The position numbers and the translations under genes are program-made. A stretch of 64,000 nt of DNA from CAYPEL01 sp036479985 (GTDB lineage Bacteria > Pseudomonadota > Gammaproteobacteria > DSM-19610). Of this stretch, positions 24,655 to 33,380 are shown one piece after another. The stretch's first letter is position 1; each line of letters opens with the position of its first letter. The notes under the pieces are model-generated. The model worked only from the letters and a program-made list of their open reading frames with translations, did not search any database and had not been told where the DNA came from. The stretch is taken from NCBI GenBank assembly GCA_965224815.1, contig CBDDAF010000003.1, forward strand, positions 2,976,001 through 3,040,000, given 5' to 3'.

Positions 24655-25140
24655 ATGTCATCACTGTCCAGATTCAGCAGTAAACAGTTTCGCAAGCTAA
24701 CCCTGGTAGCATTCTTAATGCTGGGTCAACCAGCAATAAGTGAGGAGAACACCGCCACTGTCGATCAATCGACATTTCTTGGCTGGCGGACTTTCCATTC
24801 ACTATGCCACGGTTGTCACGCAGTCGATGCAACGGGAACCAGTGTCGCTCCCAATCTGGTTAACCGATTAAAGGATATGGACTACGAAGAATTCGTATCA
24901 GCCGTGTTGGATCGATACCGGATTACCTTTGGACTAGAAGAGATTCGTGGAGATGATCAAACAGCACTTCGTGAAGCCTTTAGACAAAGAGTGCTAAAAC
25001 ATGAAAGGGGCGAACTGATCATGCCCGACTGGGATCGCGATCCAAATGTAAAGCCACATGTCGAAGATCTCTACAAATATCTAAAGGCGCGAGCAGATGG
25101 AAAACTGCCTCCAGGGCGGCCACAAAAACAGAAGGACTAA
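24655..25140 (+). CDS. Periplasmic c-type cytochrome (possibly methanol-oxidation related)
   Basis: A 161-aa protein with a signal peptide (LTLVAFLMLGQPAISEE), one haem site CHGCH (FHSLCHGCHAVDATGTSVAPNL) and a likely distal Met ligand (ELIMPDWD). The C-terminal half (EDLYKYLKARADGKLPPGRP) resembles class I cytochromes found beside PQQ-dependent alcohol dehydrogenases in methylotrophs. No such dehydrogenase is in the window, so a role as its electron acceptor is only suggested. AGGAGGG precedes the ATG, and a perfect FNR site lies 65 bp upstream, implying induction at low oxygen. Confidence 0.8.
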   Translation: MSSLSRFSSKQFRKLTLVAFLMLGQPAISEENTATVDQSTFLGWRTFHSLCHGCHAVDATGTSVAPNLVNRLKDMDYEEFVSAVLDRYRITFGLEEIRGDDQTALREAFRQRVLKHERGELIMPDWDRDPNVKPHVEDLYKYLKARADGKLPPGRPQKQKD

Positions 25141-25183
25141 ATATTTATGGTGTCGGATGGAAAGGCACTGCCTTAAGTATAAA

Positions 25184-25217
25184 TGTAGGGTGGGTGAGCG
25201 ATTTTGTGAAGCCCACC
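25184..25217. repeat. GGTGGG/CCCACC short palindrome
   Basis: GTAGGGTGGGTGAGCG followed by GAAGCCCACC gives a short inverted repeat of a type common as a dispersed intergenic element. Only one copy was seen here. Confidence 0.4.
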
Positions 25218-25380
25218 AGGCATTGCGCAGCAACACAACAGGGCTTTATCTAGCATTCGTTCTGATCTGAATTTGTGAGTCCTTCACATGCTATAGAATA
25301 TTTTTCTTGACAAAAATAACTCAGCAAACGAGCATCAAAACTAAACTTATTCTAAGTACCGCTACTAAGGATAAATACGT

Positions 25381-25947
25381 ATGCCAAAATTAAAAGATTC
25401 ATTAGATATCAATGGTAAGGAAAATACAAAGTTCTGGATTAGTCATTTAATTGTCTTGCTTGGAACGGTTATGGGTGTTTTTCTTGCTGCCTCCGCAGGG
25501 TTAAAGTCAGCGGTTCAATTTGAACTGATTAAATCCGATCGTGATAGTTACTATATGCGCTCAGCATTACTGGATGAGCTTGCTGATAATATGGAGAAAG
25601 TTACCAAATGGGGCGGGGAATATCAAAGCGGAAATGCGCGTAAATTTATTGGCAACACCAATGATTTTAACCTGGATACTTACGTCTGGACTACCATGCA
25701 GGAATCACCGGGTACCTTTGAAATACCCTCTAAAATACTCACTCAAGTGCGGCGCTATTACACCAATACTGAAATTAATCTCAGGAAAATGACGGGTAAG
25801 GGACCGGCTGCAGAGCAGGTTCAAGTAATGCTGGAAGAGACGAAGGCAATGAGTCGTGAAGCTATTCCTTTGCTTAAACAAGATATACAACAATTGGTTG
25901 AGAAATTGGATAAAGTTGGGGTTTCGCTAGTGAAGATAACCCGATGA
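25381..25947 (+). CDS. Membrane-anchored protein of unknown function, coupled to NADH dehydrogenase
   Basis: I do not recognise this 188-aa protein. It has one membrane helix (about residues 19-41, ISHLIVLLGTVMGVFLAASAGL) and a long, mostly helical soluble part with many charged residues (RSALLDELADNMEKVTKW; AEQVQVMLEETKAMSREAIPLLKQDIQQLVEKL), perhaps a coiled coil. Its stop overlaps the next gene's ATG as ATGA, so the two products are made together and may interact. It could anchor, or modulate, the type II NADH dehydrogenase. Confidence 0.65.
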   Translation: MPKLKDSLDINGKENTKFWISHLIVLLGTVMGVFLAASAGLKSAVQFELIKSDRDSYYMRSALLDELADNMEKVTKWGGEYQSGNARKFIGNTNDFNLDTYVWTTMQESPGTFEIPSKILTQVRRYYTNTEINLRKMTGKGPAAEQVQVMLEETKAMSREAIPLLKQDIQQLVEKLDKVGVSLVKITR

Positions 25948-27275
25948 CCGTTACGTCTAAACGGCACCATATCATTATTGTCGGTGGGGGTGCAGGTGGT
26001 TTGGAGCTTGCTACTGGTTTGGGCAATAAGTTAGGAAAAAAAGGCAAGGCAGATATTACACTGGTGGATGCCACGATGACCCATCTTTGGAAACCTCTGC
26101 TTCATGAAGTTGCTGCAGGTACGCTTGATTCGCATGATGACGAACTGGATTATCTTGCCCAGGGACATTGGCATCATTTTAAATTCCGTCTGGGTTATAT
26201 GGACGGGCTGGATAGAAATAAACGTGAAATCACACTGGCGCCCAGTCTCGATGAAGAAGGTAAGGAATATATACCACGGCGTACATTTCAATACGATACG
26301 CTGATTATTGCTGTTGGCAGTATGACCAATGATTTCGGTATCAAAGGCGTTAAGGAGCACTGTTACTTTCTGGACTCCACTAAACAAGCCGAAAAATTCC
26401 ACCAAATGTTACTCAAGAAATGTTACGCCGCACAGACACAATCAACGCCGTTACGTGAGGGCCAGTTGCATGTCGCCATTGCCGGCGCGGGTGCAACGGG
26501 CATTGAGCTTGCGGCAGAGTTACATGGTTCGACGCGTAAACTGGTTACCTATGGGTTAGATCAGATCGATCCTGGTCGTGATATAAAGCTTGATATTATT
26601 GAGGCTGCTGACAGTATTTTACCTGCGTTGCCGAAGCGTTTGTCAGATAAAGCTGTGGATGCACTGGAAAAGATCGGCGTTAAGCTTGGTCTTGGTGAGA
26701 GAATTACAGAAGCGACAGCGCAAGGGTTTAAAACCGAGAAAGGAAATTTTATTGCATCAGAAATAAAAGTCTGGGCAGCGGGTATTAAAGCGCCAGATTT
26801 TCTAGCAGAACTGGATGGACTTGAGACCAATACGGTCAATCAATTGATTGTCAATTCGAGCCTACAAACAACAATTGATGAAAATATATTTGCTTTTGGT
26901 GATTGTGCTAGCTGCAAGATACCCGGTACCGATCAAATTGTGCCTCCCAGAGCGCAAGCCGCCCATCAGCAAGCTTCCATGTTGGTCAAGTCCATGCGGC
27001 GACGTTTGCAAGCGCAACCCTTACCTGAATATAAATATGTTGATTATGGTTCACTCGTGAATTTGAGTCGTTACACGACGGTTGGAAATTTAATGGGCAA
27101 TTTGCTGGGCCGTTGGAGCGGTAGTTTAATGATTGAAGGATTAATTGCGAGATTTGTCTATTTGTCCTTGTATAAAATGCATCAGATTGCTTTGCATGGA
27201 TATATGCGCACGGGCTTTATGACATTGGCAGATTTACTGGTGCGGAAACATCGGCCGGAACTTAAATTGCATTAG
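25944..27275 (+). CDS. ndh: Type II NADH dehydrogenase (NDH-2)
   Basis: A 443-aa flavoprotein with an FAD Rossmann motif (IIIVGGGAGGLELATGLG, residues about 10-27), the family THLWKPLLHEVAAG, the ATG-type strand DTLIIAVGS and an NADH-binding GAGATGIELAAEL (residues about 175-187). The FAD-closing motif is ENIFAFGDCASC with PPRAQAAHQQ. The C-terminal part (YVDYGSLVNLSRYTTVGNLMG, then a hydrophobic stretch) is the membrane-binding end. It oxidises NADH and reduces quinone without pumping protons. That would suit disposal of NADH made by formate oxidation. It is translationally coupled to the unknown membrane protein before it. Confidence 0.92.
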   Translation: MTVTSKRHHIIIVGGGAGGLELATGLGNKLGKKGKADITLVDATMTHLWKPLLHEVAAGTLDSHDDELDYLAQGHWHHFKFRLGYMDGLDRNKREITLAPSLDEEGKEYIPRRTFQYDTLIIAVGSMTNDFGIKGVKEHCYFLDSTKQAEKFHQMLLKKCYAAQTQSTPLREGQLHVAIAGAGATGIELAAELHGSTRKLVTYGLDQIDPGRDIKLDIIEAADSILPALPKRLSDKAVDALEKIGVKLGLGERITEATAQGFKTEKGNFIASEIKVWAAGIKAPDFLAELDGLETNTVNQLIVNSSLQTTIDENIFAFGDCASCKIPGTDQIVPPRAQAAHQQASMLVKSMRRRLQAQPLPEYKYVDYGSLVNLSRYTTVGNLMGNLLGRWSGSLMIEGLIARFVYLSLYKMHQIALHGYMRTGFMTLADLLVRKHRPELKLH

Positions 27276-27317
27276 TAATAAAATAGATATTGGTTTAAAA
27301 GATAAGTTCTATTAACA

Positions 27318-28214
27318 ATGATGATATTAAATGCAAGTGAAGCCTTGTTAACCAGATCATGTCTGGCATTATTTATAGTCAATGTTGTTTGTATGAGTTC
27401 AGCTCTGGCAGGCCCGGCTATTAACCAGTTTGAAGTTAAAGATCTGGATGTTGAAGTAGGTCAGTGGGAATTTCAGAGCCAGAATGCGTATTCATGGGAT
27501 CAACCTGACCGTGATTCTATTGAGGAAAGCCCAGGTGAATTTGAGTTCGATGAAAATACGGTGGTTCGACAGCGTTATGCATTGGAACTGGAGCTTGGCA
27601 TTTCACCGCGTTTTCGTTCGCGCTTCGGAATAGAGTTGGAGCAGGAGCGTGTTGATGATCCGCAATCATTTACCCGGCGAAACAACTTCGATTCTTTAGT
27701 ATTGGAAGAATTAGCATTAGAAGGTGTTTGGGTGTTATTACCCGCGGATGAAAATAGTGTTGGACTAGGGCTGTTGGCTGAGTACCAATATACCCTGGAA
27801 AGTTCAGAAGCTGACTCGTTAGTCTTAGGCCCAATTATCGAATTTACCGGTAAGCGTTGGTCACTGCTCCTGAATCCTGCGTTCGTACAGTTTTTCAATG
27901 GAGAGGAAGACGACGATAAGCTCGATTTTACTTATGCAATTCAGTTGGCACATGCTTTTTCAGAACAATGGATTCTAGCTGTGGAAGCCTACGGTACGAT
28001 TGACCGTTTAGGCAGTACCGGCAAGCCTAATGAAGAAGCTGCACTGTTTGGTGATCATGACCTGCATCGCTTAGGACCAATAGCCTATTATAAGTACCAC
28101 ATTGGACGGGGAGAAGATCAATCAGAGTTAAGTCTGGGTATTGGAATTTTCGCTGGCCTGAATAGCAACACACCCAATAATACTTTTAAATTGAGTATTG
28201 AATATGAATACTGA
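27318..28214 (+). CDS. Outer-membrane beta-barrel protein of unknown function
   Basis: A 298-aa product with a signal peptide (ALFIVNVVCMSSALA) and alternating amphipathic strands throughout, ending NTFKLSIEYEY in the style of outer-membrane barrels. Acidic loops are frequent (DQPDRDSIEESPGEFEFDEN; FNGEEDDDKLDFT). The family resembles transporter-like barrels of unknown substrate. It follows ndh by 42 bp and may share its transcript. A REP element follows. Confidence 0.7.
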   Translation: MMILNASEALLTRSCLALFIVNVVCMSSALAGPAINQFEVKDLDVEVGQWEFQSQNAYSWDQPDRDSIEESPGEFEFDENTVVRQRYALELELGISPRFRSRFGIELEQERVDDPQSFTRRNNFDSLVLEELALEGVWVLLPADENSVGLGLLAEYQYTLESSEADSLVLGPIIEFTGKRWSLLLNPAFVQFFNGEEDDDKLDFTYAIQLAHAFSEQWILAVEAYGTIDRLGSTGKPNEEAALFGDHDLHRLGPIAYYKYHIGRGEDQSELSLGIGIFAGLNSNTPNNTFKLSIEYEY

Positions 28215-28240
28215 AAATCGTTTGATTAGTATGTTTGATG

Positions 28241-28303
28241 CTGTAGGAGCGGCTTCAGCCGCGATTGGCGCAGCGTTCATCGCGGCTGAAGCCGCTCCTA
28301 CAG
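28241..28303. repeat. REP-like palindrome, full copy
   Basis: Left arm CTGTAGGAGCGGCTTCAGCC + GCGAT and its exact reverse complement to 28303, with a short unrelated loop. It lies between convergent-free genes in an intergenic gap and may act as an mRNA-stabilising hairpin for the upstream barrel gene. Confidence 0.9.
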
Positions 28304-28340
28304 TGTAAAATCGAGTAGGCTTTGTGACTTAGCTGGAAAA

Positions 28341-28793
28341 ATGGTTATAGAGAATATAATAAACTATGTTCAGGTGTCTGACAGAATAGCCTCGTCGGGC
28401 CAGCCTGAAGATGACCAATTTAAAGTCATTTCTGATGCTGGCTACAAGCTAATAATGAATCTTGCTATGCCTGATTCCGAAAACGCGAATCCGGAAGAGG
28501 GTGGCATTGTTACATCGCTCAAAATGACCTATGTGCATATCCCAGTTCCCTTTGAAGCGCCAGACATTTCTCATTTGAAAGAGTTTATGAAGACAATGGG
28601 GTTATTCTCAAGTCAGAAGGTCTGGGTGCATTGCGTGGTCAATTATCGCGTTTCTGCGTTTCTTTATCAGTATCAGCGGATCGTTCATGGTCAGCAACCA
28701 GAAGAAGCAAGAAAGGCAATGCTTCCAACGTGGGAGCCTAATGATATTTGGAAAAAGTTTATGGCGATTTCGAGTTACGAAATCGGGTTATAA
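28341..28793 (+). CDS. Protein tyrosine phosphatase-family protein
   Basis: A 150-aa protein of the small phosphatase family that includes DSP-like and DUF442 members: ISDAGYKLIMNLAMPDSENANPEEGGIV, VHIPVPFEAPD and the P-loop VHCVVNYRVSAFLYQY. The P-loop has only four residues between Cys and Arg (HCX4R) rather than the canonical five, which is common to this subfamily (RVSAF). Catalytic activity is uncertain. The gene stands alone. Confidence 0.75.
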   Translation: MVIENIINYVQVSDRIASSGQPEDDQFKVISDAGYKLIMNLAMPDSENANPEEGGIVTSLKMTYVHIPVPFEAPDISHLKEFMKTMGLFSSQKVWVHCVVNYRVSAFLYQYQRIVHGQQPEEARKAMLPTWEPNDIWKKFMAISSYEIGL

Positions 28794-28803
28794 CAAAGCT
28801 GTT

Positions 28804-29301
28804 TTATTTTGCCCCATAGTCAACTATTTCCCGCAGCATAGTATTAACTTTTAGCGCAAGGGTGTGCATAGCTGTATCGTTTTCAGGAATAAGCCGGGCT
28901 TCTATCAGTATTCTGTCAGCAAACTTTCTCACGGCTATTCGGCAGGGCATATGCAACAGGAAGTCTGGATTGATTTCGAAGACTTGTTTTGCAACTTGAA
29001 TGTTACAAAAATGCAGGATGGTGGAGTCGGGATAAGACTTATTTGATCGCTGTGAAATGGCTTTGCCAATATTGTTTGATCCGGTAATGCGATAATTACG
29101 CTGGCTAATCGCGAATTTGATATCTTCAATCACATCTTGAAATGATTTGTCTGTGCTGACGGAATACCGCCGGGCGTCTTGATCGAGTTGTTCAGTCGTT
29201 AAGTTATTTGTGCAGGTGGATCCAGACAGACAAAAAAACAATAGGGTAAAGAAAAAGGTGTTTGTGGTGATTCTTGTGCGCAATACATGTGCCGGTCTCA
29301 T
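28804..29301 (-). CDS. DUF302-family exported protein
   Basis: A 165-aa protein with a hydrophobic N-terminal signal (FFFTLLFFCLSGSTC) that may end in a lipobox-like LSGSTC. The rest matches the DUF302 fold (FQDVIEDIKFAISQRNYRITGSNNIGKAIS ... ILHFCNIQVAKQVFEINPDFLLHMPCRIAVRKFADRILIEA ... IPENDTAMHTLALKVNTMLREIVD). Function unknown; the family often occurs with redox or cofactor systems. It precedes the AOR accessory genes on the same strand but is separated from them by 97 bp and a REP half copy. Confidence 0.8.
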   Translation of the reverse strand: MRPAHVLRTRITTNTFFFTLLFFCLSGSTCTNNLTTEQLDQDARRYSVSTDKSFQDVIEDIKFAISQRNYRITGSNNIGKAISQRSNKSYPDSTILHFCNIQVAKQVFEINPDFLLHMPCRIAVRKFADRILIEARLIPENDTAMHTLALKVNTMLREIVDYGAK

Positions 29302-29335
29302 AAATACGGAACCTCAAATTTATACGTGAGTATCT

Positions 29336-29360
29336 ATCGCGGCTGAAGCCGCTCCTACAG
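29336..29360 (-). repeat. REP-like palindrome, half copy
   Basis: A single right arm (ATCGCGGCTGAAGCCGCTCC + TACAG) without the partner arm. Confidence 0.85.
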
Positions 29361-29397
29361 AATTTATACAGTTCGCCATGATAATAGACATCATGAC

Positions 29398-29706
29398 TTA
29401 ACCGCCGCCTTTATGAAAGTAACGATTGAACCTGTCCATCAAGGTCTTTTTTTGCGGGGTTGTGAATCCTGTAAATTTAAAAGTAACCAGTAAGACAGGA
29501 ATTTCCAGTGATCCGAGCTGGCGAGGAGGTGCTGCCTGTATCTTTATTTGTAGAATCGATTCTGTGGATGGAATTTTGATCTGCCAATCATTCTTAGCAA
29601 TCATGGTGCATACCAACCCGGACTCTGGACTTGTAAAACCACCGTTCAGTACTTGACTGAATTCTTCGGCGGTGTAACCCATTTCCTGTGTGATTGAATC
29701 AGCCAC
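29398..29706 (-). CDS. Hypothetical protein of the aldehyde oxidoreductase cluster
   Basis: A 102-aa protein starting at a GTG that overlaps the stop of the MoaD-like gene by 8 bp, so it belongs to the operon. It is beta-rich (LVCTMIAKNDWQIKIPSTESILQIKIQAAP ... LEIPVLLVTFKFTGF) and ends in a basic helix (KKTLMDRFNRYFHKGGG). No cysteine pair or known motif is visible. Its position suggests an accessory role in AOR maturation. Confidence 0.6.
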   Translation of the reverse strand: MADSITQEMGYTAEEFSQVLNGGFTSPESGLVCTMIAKNDWQIKIPSTESILQIKIQAAPPRQLGSLEIPVLLVTFKFTGFTTPQKKTLMDRFNRYFHKGGG

Positions 29707-29950
29707 CCGCTACCGGCGGCCACAGGGCAAGTACATCGCCTTCTTTGAAGGTTTTGTGGCTGCGTTCATCAGGGGTGACAAAAACACCGTTGAGAATAAC
29801 GAGGTGTGCCTGTTTGCGTGGAATTTTAAGTTGATCGATTACCTGGTAGGGAACCGTATCGGGTTCTACGATGAGTTCACGCTGGTGGCGCGATTTCCCA
29901 GGAGGTAAATACGGCATTAAAGTGGCATACAGTTCATAATAGATCTTCAC
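29699..29950 (-). CDS. MoaD/ThiS-like protein of the AOR cluster
   Basis: An 83-aa ubiquitin-fold protein (MKIYYELYATLMPYLPPGK ... LVILNGVFVTPDERSHKTFKEGDVLALWPPVAGG) with the C-terminal Gly-Gly that in MoaD carries thiocarboxylate sulfur for the pyranopterin. The GTG at 29950 overlaps the FAD-subunit stop (GTGA). MoaD-like genes are typical of bacterial AOR operons. It likely supplies the dithiolene sulfur for the tungsten cofactor of the adjacent AOR or FDH, an inference from context. Confidence 0.85.
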   Translation of the reverse strand: MKIYYELYATLMPYLPPGKSRHQRELIVEPDTVPYQVIDQLKIPRKQAHLVILNGVFVTPDERSHKTFKEGDVLALWPPVAGG

Positions 29951-31188
29951 GCGGCAAAGCCTACTTCCTGTGTGCAAGCGATATAGGCTTCCATAATACA
30001 AGTGGGTTCAGCCATTAGCTTTGTCTTCCAGTCTCCCAGATGCACTTCAGTTTGAATCAAACCCCGCAACACACCGATGTGTTGAGTCAGGCCAACAGAG
30101 CTTGCACCGATTAGCACATCATCACGGAATTGTAGATTTAAATATTTAAATTCATCGGGCTGATACGCCTCTACCGAATCACCGCCATCGACACCCATCC
30201 ACAGACCAAATGACGCTGAAATTAGTCCCAGTGTATCGAGTATATTCATATTGACTGAACCTTGATGCTGAACATTTTTACCAGCCATGTTGAGTGCAGC
30301 GATACGGCCATGTTCGGTTGCGGTGGGTTGAATAGCTTGAACGGTATATTCACCCGTGGAAAAGTCTCTGCCCTGGGCAATGTCGCCAGCGGCATATATA
30401 TCAGTGATATTGGTTTGCATGGTGGTGTCTACGAGTATGCCGTAATCGATTTCGATACCCGAGTTTTTAAGAAACTCCGTATTCGGACTTACACCGGTGG
30501 CGGATATCACCAGGTCTGCAGGAAGTTGTTCGCCATTATCAAGTTCAACACCATTGTCTGTAATCGCTGTGACTTTCGTCGATGTGTGTACGTTAACACC
30601 TTTATTCAGACACCAGGACTTGATCAGGTTGCCGGCCTTGTCATTCATCATGCGTGGCACCATCCGATCGTCCATTTCAATGACGCTTAAATTAACGTTA
30701 CGTGTTGCCAGAGATTCCAGAATGATACAACCGATAAAACCGGCACCCATTAACACTACGTTGGCTTTTGGTTTTGCCAGGGCGGCAATCTGCCGTGCAT
30801 CTTCTAGTGTCCAACAGGAATGTACGTGGGGTAAATCGATACCTGGGATGGGTGGTGAAGTGGCCCGTGAACCTGCGGCTATCAAGAGTTTGTCATAGTT
30901 AAGGTGTGTGCCGTCATCAAGCAAGAGTGATTTTGCAGCGCTATCTATTTTTGTTACCCGGTTCTGTTTTATTTCTATGTCGCTATTTAGATAATGATTA
31001 GTGGTGGCTCGAAGGTGTGTGCCTTCTTCTTCAATTTTATTGATTAAGTAGTAAGGGATTGCCATGCGTGAATAGGGTGGTTCTGGTTCGTCGCCGATTA
31101 TTATTATTGAAGCATCTGGATCTGACTTGCGCAATGTTTCTGCGGCAACTACACCAGCAGGGCCTGCACCAATGATTACGTGTTGCAT
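29947..31188 (-). CDS. aorC: FAD-dependent NAD(P)H oxidoreductase subunit of the AOR system
   Basis: A 413-aa pyridine nucleotide-disulfide oxidoreductase-type protein. The FAD motif is IIGAGPAGVVAAETLR (residues 4-19), the NAD motif VVLMGAGFIGCIILESLA (residues about 143-160), and the second FAD contact TDIYAAGDIAQG. No redox-active CxxxxC is visible, so it resembles rubredoxin/ferredoxin reductase-like members. In bacterial AOR operons the homologous subunit passes electrons between the Fe-S protein and NAD(P). It lies downstream of the AOR gene, separated by a 300-bp repeat-rich gap. Confidence 0.82.
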   Translation of the reverse strand: MQHVIIGAGPAGVVAAETLRKSDPDASIIIIGDEPEPPYSRMAIPYYLINKIEEEGTHLRATTNHYLNSDIEIKQNRVTKIDSAAKSLLLDDGTHLNYDKLLIAAGSRATSPPIPGIDLPHVHSCWTLEDARQIAALAKPKANVVLMGAGFIGCIILESLATRNVNLSVIEMDDRMVPRMMNDKAGNLIKSWCLNKGVNVHTSTKVTAITDNGVELDNGEQLPADLVISATGVSPNTEFLKNSGIEIDYGILVDTTMQTNITDIYAAGDIAQGRDFSTGEYTVQAIQPTATEHGRIAALNMAGKNVQHQGSVNMNILDTLGLISASFGLWMGVDGGDSVEAYQPDEFKYLNLQFRDDVLIGASSVGLTQHIGVLRGLIQTEVHLGDWKTKLMAEPTCIMEAYIACTQEVGFAA

Positions 31189-31219
31189 CTATTATCTCCG
31201 GAGTACAGTTATTCTACAA

Positions 31220-31300
31220 ACTCCCTCTCCCTCCGGGAGAGGGTTGGGGAGAGGGGATTTAATTAAAAGGCAGTTGCTTTTATCTGATCCCCTCTCCCTG
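31220..31300 (+). repeat. 81-bp direct repeat, copy 2
   Basis: This starts ACTCCCTCTCCCTCCGGGAG and contains GGATTTAATTAAAAGGCAG. It matches 33983-34063 at all but one of 81 positions in the same orientation. The two copies bracket the AOR and ferredoxin genes. Confidence 0.9.
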
Positions 31301-31398
31301 TCCCTCCCCTTGAGGGGGAGGGGACGAATTGTTCTTAGTGTGGTGATGTTCGCTCAATTTCTGGTTGTTTATATATTGTCATATAAACAGTGCAAATT

Positions 31399-31463
31399 CT
31401 GTAGGAGCGGCTTCAGCCGCGATGAACACCGCAGCCCCATCGCGGCTGAAGCCGCTCCTACAG
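31399..31463. repeat. REP-like palindrome, full copy
   Basis: Paired arms as in the other copies, loop GAACACCGCAGCCCC. It ends 26 bp beyond the AOR stop, where it may serve as a 3' hairpin. Confidence 0.9.
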
Positions 31464-31488
31464 ATTCTCACCGAAACAGATCTCGGGC

Positions 31489-33345
31489 CTATAGACCAAG
31501 TCTCGCACGGGTTTTATCCGTAACATCACCTTTAGTCGTCCAACCGCGTACTTTATAATATTCCGGCAGCATCTTATCAAGGTCTGCAACCCGGCCTTTA
31601 GCAGGCCCAACTTTAGCAGCGTCTTTTAACAAGCGTTTTGGCAGGGTGTCATCCGCACCTGTAATACCAGCCTTGTGATTAAAATCGCGTTCCATGTTCC
31701 AAATACGTTCGCCGACTTCTAGACATCTATCAACACTCCAGTCGCCTTCACAGGCAGCATCAATTTGCGGGGCAATGTTTTCCATGCCCCAGGCAAAGGT
31801 CGTAAAGATACACAGGCCCGCTGAGTCAACCAGAGCAGTGGCGTCCTGAAAGGCTTTGACCAACTCAGCTTTGCCTTCGTTTTCCAGTGGATCGGTTTTC
31901 ACCGGGATACCTAACACTTCAGAGGCGACCGTATAACCGCGCAAATGGCAGGCGCCGCGATTAGAGGTCGCGTAGGCCAGGCCCATGCCTTGAATGCCAC
32001 GAGGATCGTAGGCAGGAAATTCCTGACCTTTTACGGTCATGGAAAGATCAGGTTTACCGTATTTTTCACACAGGCGTTTTGATCCCATGCCAATATCTTT
32101 GCCAAAGCCTTCGCCGGTGGCCGTCATTTCGGTAATTTTACACAGTGCTTCGGCGGAACCGAACTTCAGTTCAACGCCATTGGTCTCTTTGGTAGTGATG
32201 ACACCTGTCTCAAACATTTCCATGGCGGCAGCAACAGTTGATCCAAAAGTAATGGGATCCATACCATCTTCGTTACACAGAAATTGTGCATAGGTTAGTG
32301 CATCAAGATCATCGATGCCGGTATCGGCGCCTAGCGCCCAGGCGGCTTCGTATTCTAGACCGCCGGATGCACCTTTGTAGTCAGCGCGGTCAGAGTCTTT
32401 GATCGAGAAGTGTGTTGGATCGATGGTCGAGATGCGGCCACAGGCAATGGTGCAACCAAAACAACCGGCATTCTGGGTCAAGTTGGGTTTGCCATCGCTG
32501 GCGCGCGGTTCCAGCATGGCTTCACCGGAAATATTTTCGGCGCCTTCGAACTGTACATCTTTCATGTTGTGGGCGGGCAAAGCACCAATACCATTGATAA
32601 CATTCATCAACACCTGCGTTCCGAGTGCGGGTAAACCGGTACCTGTTACTGCGTTTTCTGCCAGTACTGCTTTACCGTCATTGACCGCTTTGAAAAATGC
32701 CTCGGTATTTTCGAGACCACCGACACCCAATGTGCCCCGGATTGCGACGGCTTTGAGATTCTTTGATGCCATCACGGTACCGACTCCAGAACGGCCAGCA
32801 GCACGATGTTTATTATTGATGATGCCAGCGAACAAACAACCAGATTCAGCGGAACGGCCTACGCAGGCAATTTGTAGTTGCGGGTCTTGATGCATGGCGT
32901 GCAATGCATCATCGACGGCCCAAACTGATTTACCCCACAACTCTGTCGCGGAGCGCAGTTCTGTTTTGTCATTTTCAATGTATAAATAAACTGGCTTTGC
33001 TGATTTACCTTCAAAAATCACCATGTCCCAACCGGCGTTCTTCATTTCGTTACCAAAAAATCCACCAGAATTGGAACAGGCAATCGCGCCGGTCAATGGG
33101 CTTTTGGTGATCACGGAATAGCGCCCACCAGTGGATGCCATGGTGCCCGTTAAAGGGCCGGTTGCCATGATCAGTTTGTTATCCACCCCCAGAGCATCGC
33201 AAGCAGGATCAATTTCTTCATATAGGTATTTTGTCGCCAGGCCACGTTGACCCAGATAATCCTGTGCCCATTGCATATTCAAATCTTCAACGGTGCAACT
33301 ACCGTTGGTCAAATTTACTCGAAGTATTTTTCTTGTCCAGGACAT
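31489..33345 (-). CDS. aor: Aldehyde:ferredoxin oxidoreductase-type tungstoenzyme (AOR)
   Basis: A 618-aa AOR catalytic subunit oxidising aldehydes to acids with a tungsten-bis(pyranopterin) and one [4Fe-4S] cluster. The N-terminal AOR domain has GQRGLATKYLYEEIDP, ATGPLTGTMASTGGRYSVITKSPLTGAI and GRSGVGTVMASKNLKAVAIRG. The cluster-binding cysteines are in NAGCFGCTIACGR plus the late DSAGLCIFTTF. Pterin motifs lie between (AAWALGADTGIDDLDALTYAQFLCNEDGMD). Length and motifs are normal. With the ferredoxin before it, the FAD protein and the MoaD-like gene, it makes an NAD-linked bacterial AOR. Formaldehyde is a plausible substrate in a methylotroph but is not shown. Confidence 0.92.
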   Translation of the reverse strand: MSWTRKILRVNLTNGSCTVEDLNMQWAQDYLGQRGLATKYLYEEIDPACDALGVDNKLIMATGPLTGTMASTGGRYSVITKSPLTGAIACSNSGGFFGNEMKNAGWDMVIFEGKSAKPVYLYIENDKTELRSATELWGKSVWAVDDALHAMHQDPQLQIACVGRSAESGCLFAGIINNKHRAAGRSGVGTVMASKNLKAVAIRGTLGVGGLENTEAFFKAVNDGKAVLAENAVTGTGLPALGTQVLMNVINGIGALPAHNMKDVQFEGAENISGEAMLEPRASDGKPNLTQNAGCFGCTIACGRISTIDPTHFSIKDSDRADYKGASGGLEYEAAWALGADTGIDDLDALTYAQFLCNEDGMDPITFGSTVAAAMEMFETGVITTKETNGVELKFGSAEALCKITEMTATGEGFGKDIGMGSKRLCEKYGKPDLSMTVKGQEFPAYDPRGIQGMGLAYATSNRGACHLRGYTVASEVLGIPVKTDPLENEGKAELVKAFQDATALVDSAGLCIFTTFAWGMENIAPQIDAACEGDWSVDRCLEVGERIWNMERDFNHKAGITGADDTLPKRLLKDAAKVGPAKGRVADLDKMLPEYYKVRGWTTKGDVTDKTRARLGL

Positions 33346-33380
33346 GATTCACCTCACAAATTTGGAATAGTCATGATCGA

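Larger units (their letters stand above)
31189..31488. other. Repeat-rich gap between the AOR gene and its FAD subunit
   Basis: No gene is seen. The gap holds the CCCTC direct repeat (31220-31300), a further GC-rich palindrome to about 31325, and a REP copy (31399-31463). Either structure could lower read-through between the two operon halves. Confidence 0.7.

Noticed and set aside
31127..31558. 143-aa plus-strand frame in the AOR-FAD gap
   Set aside because: It is made of translated repeat and REP sequence (SGFSRDEHRSPIAAEAAPT) with no independent coding signal.
32399..32890. 163-aa plus-strand frame opposite the AOR gene
   Set aside because: Shadow of a well-supported AOR coding region.
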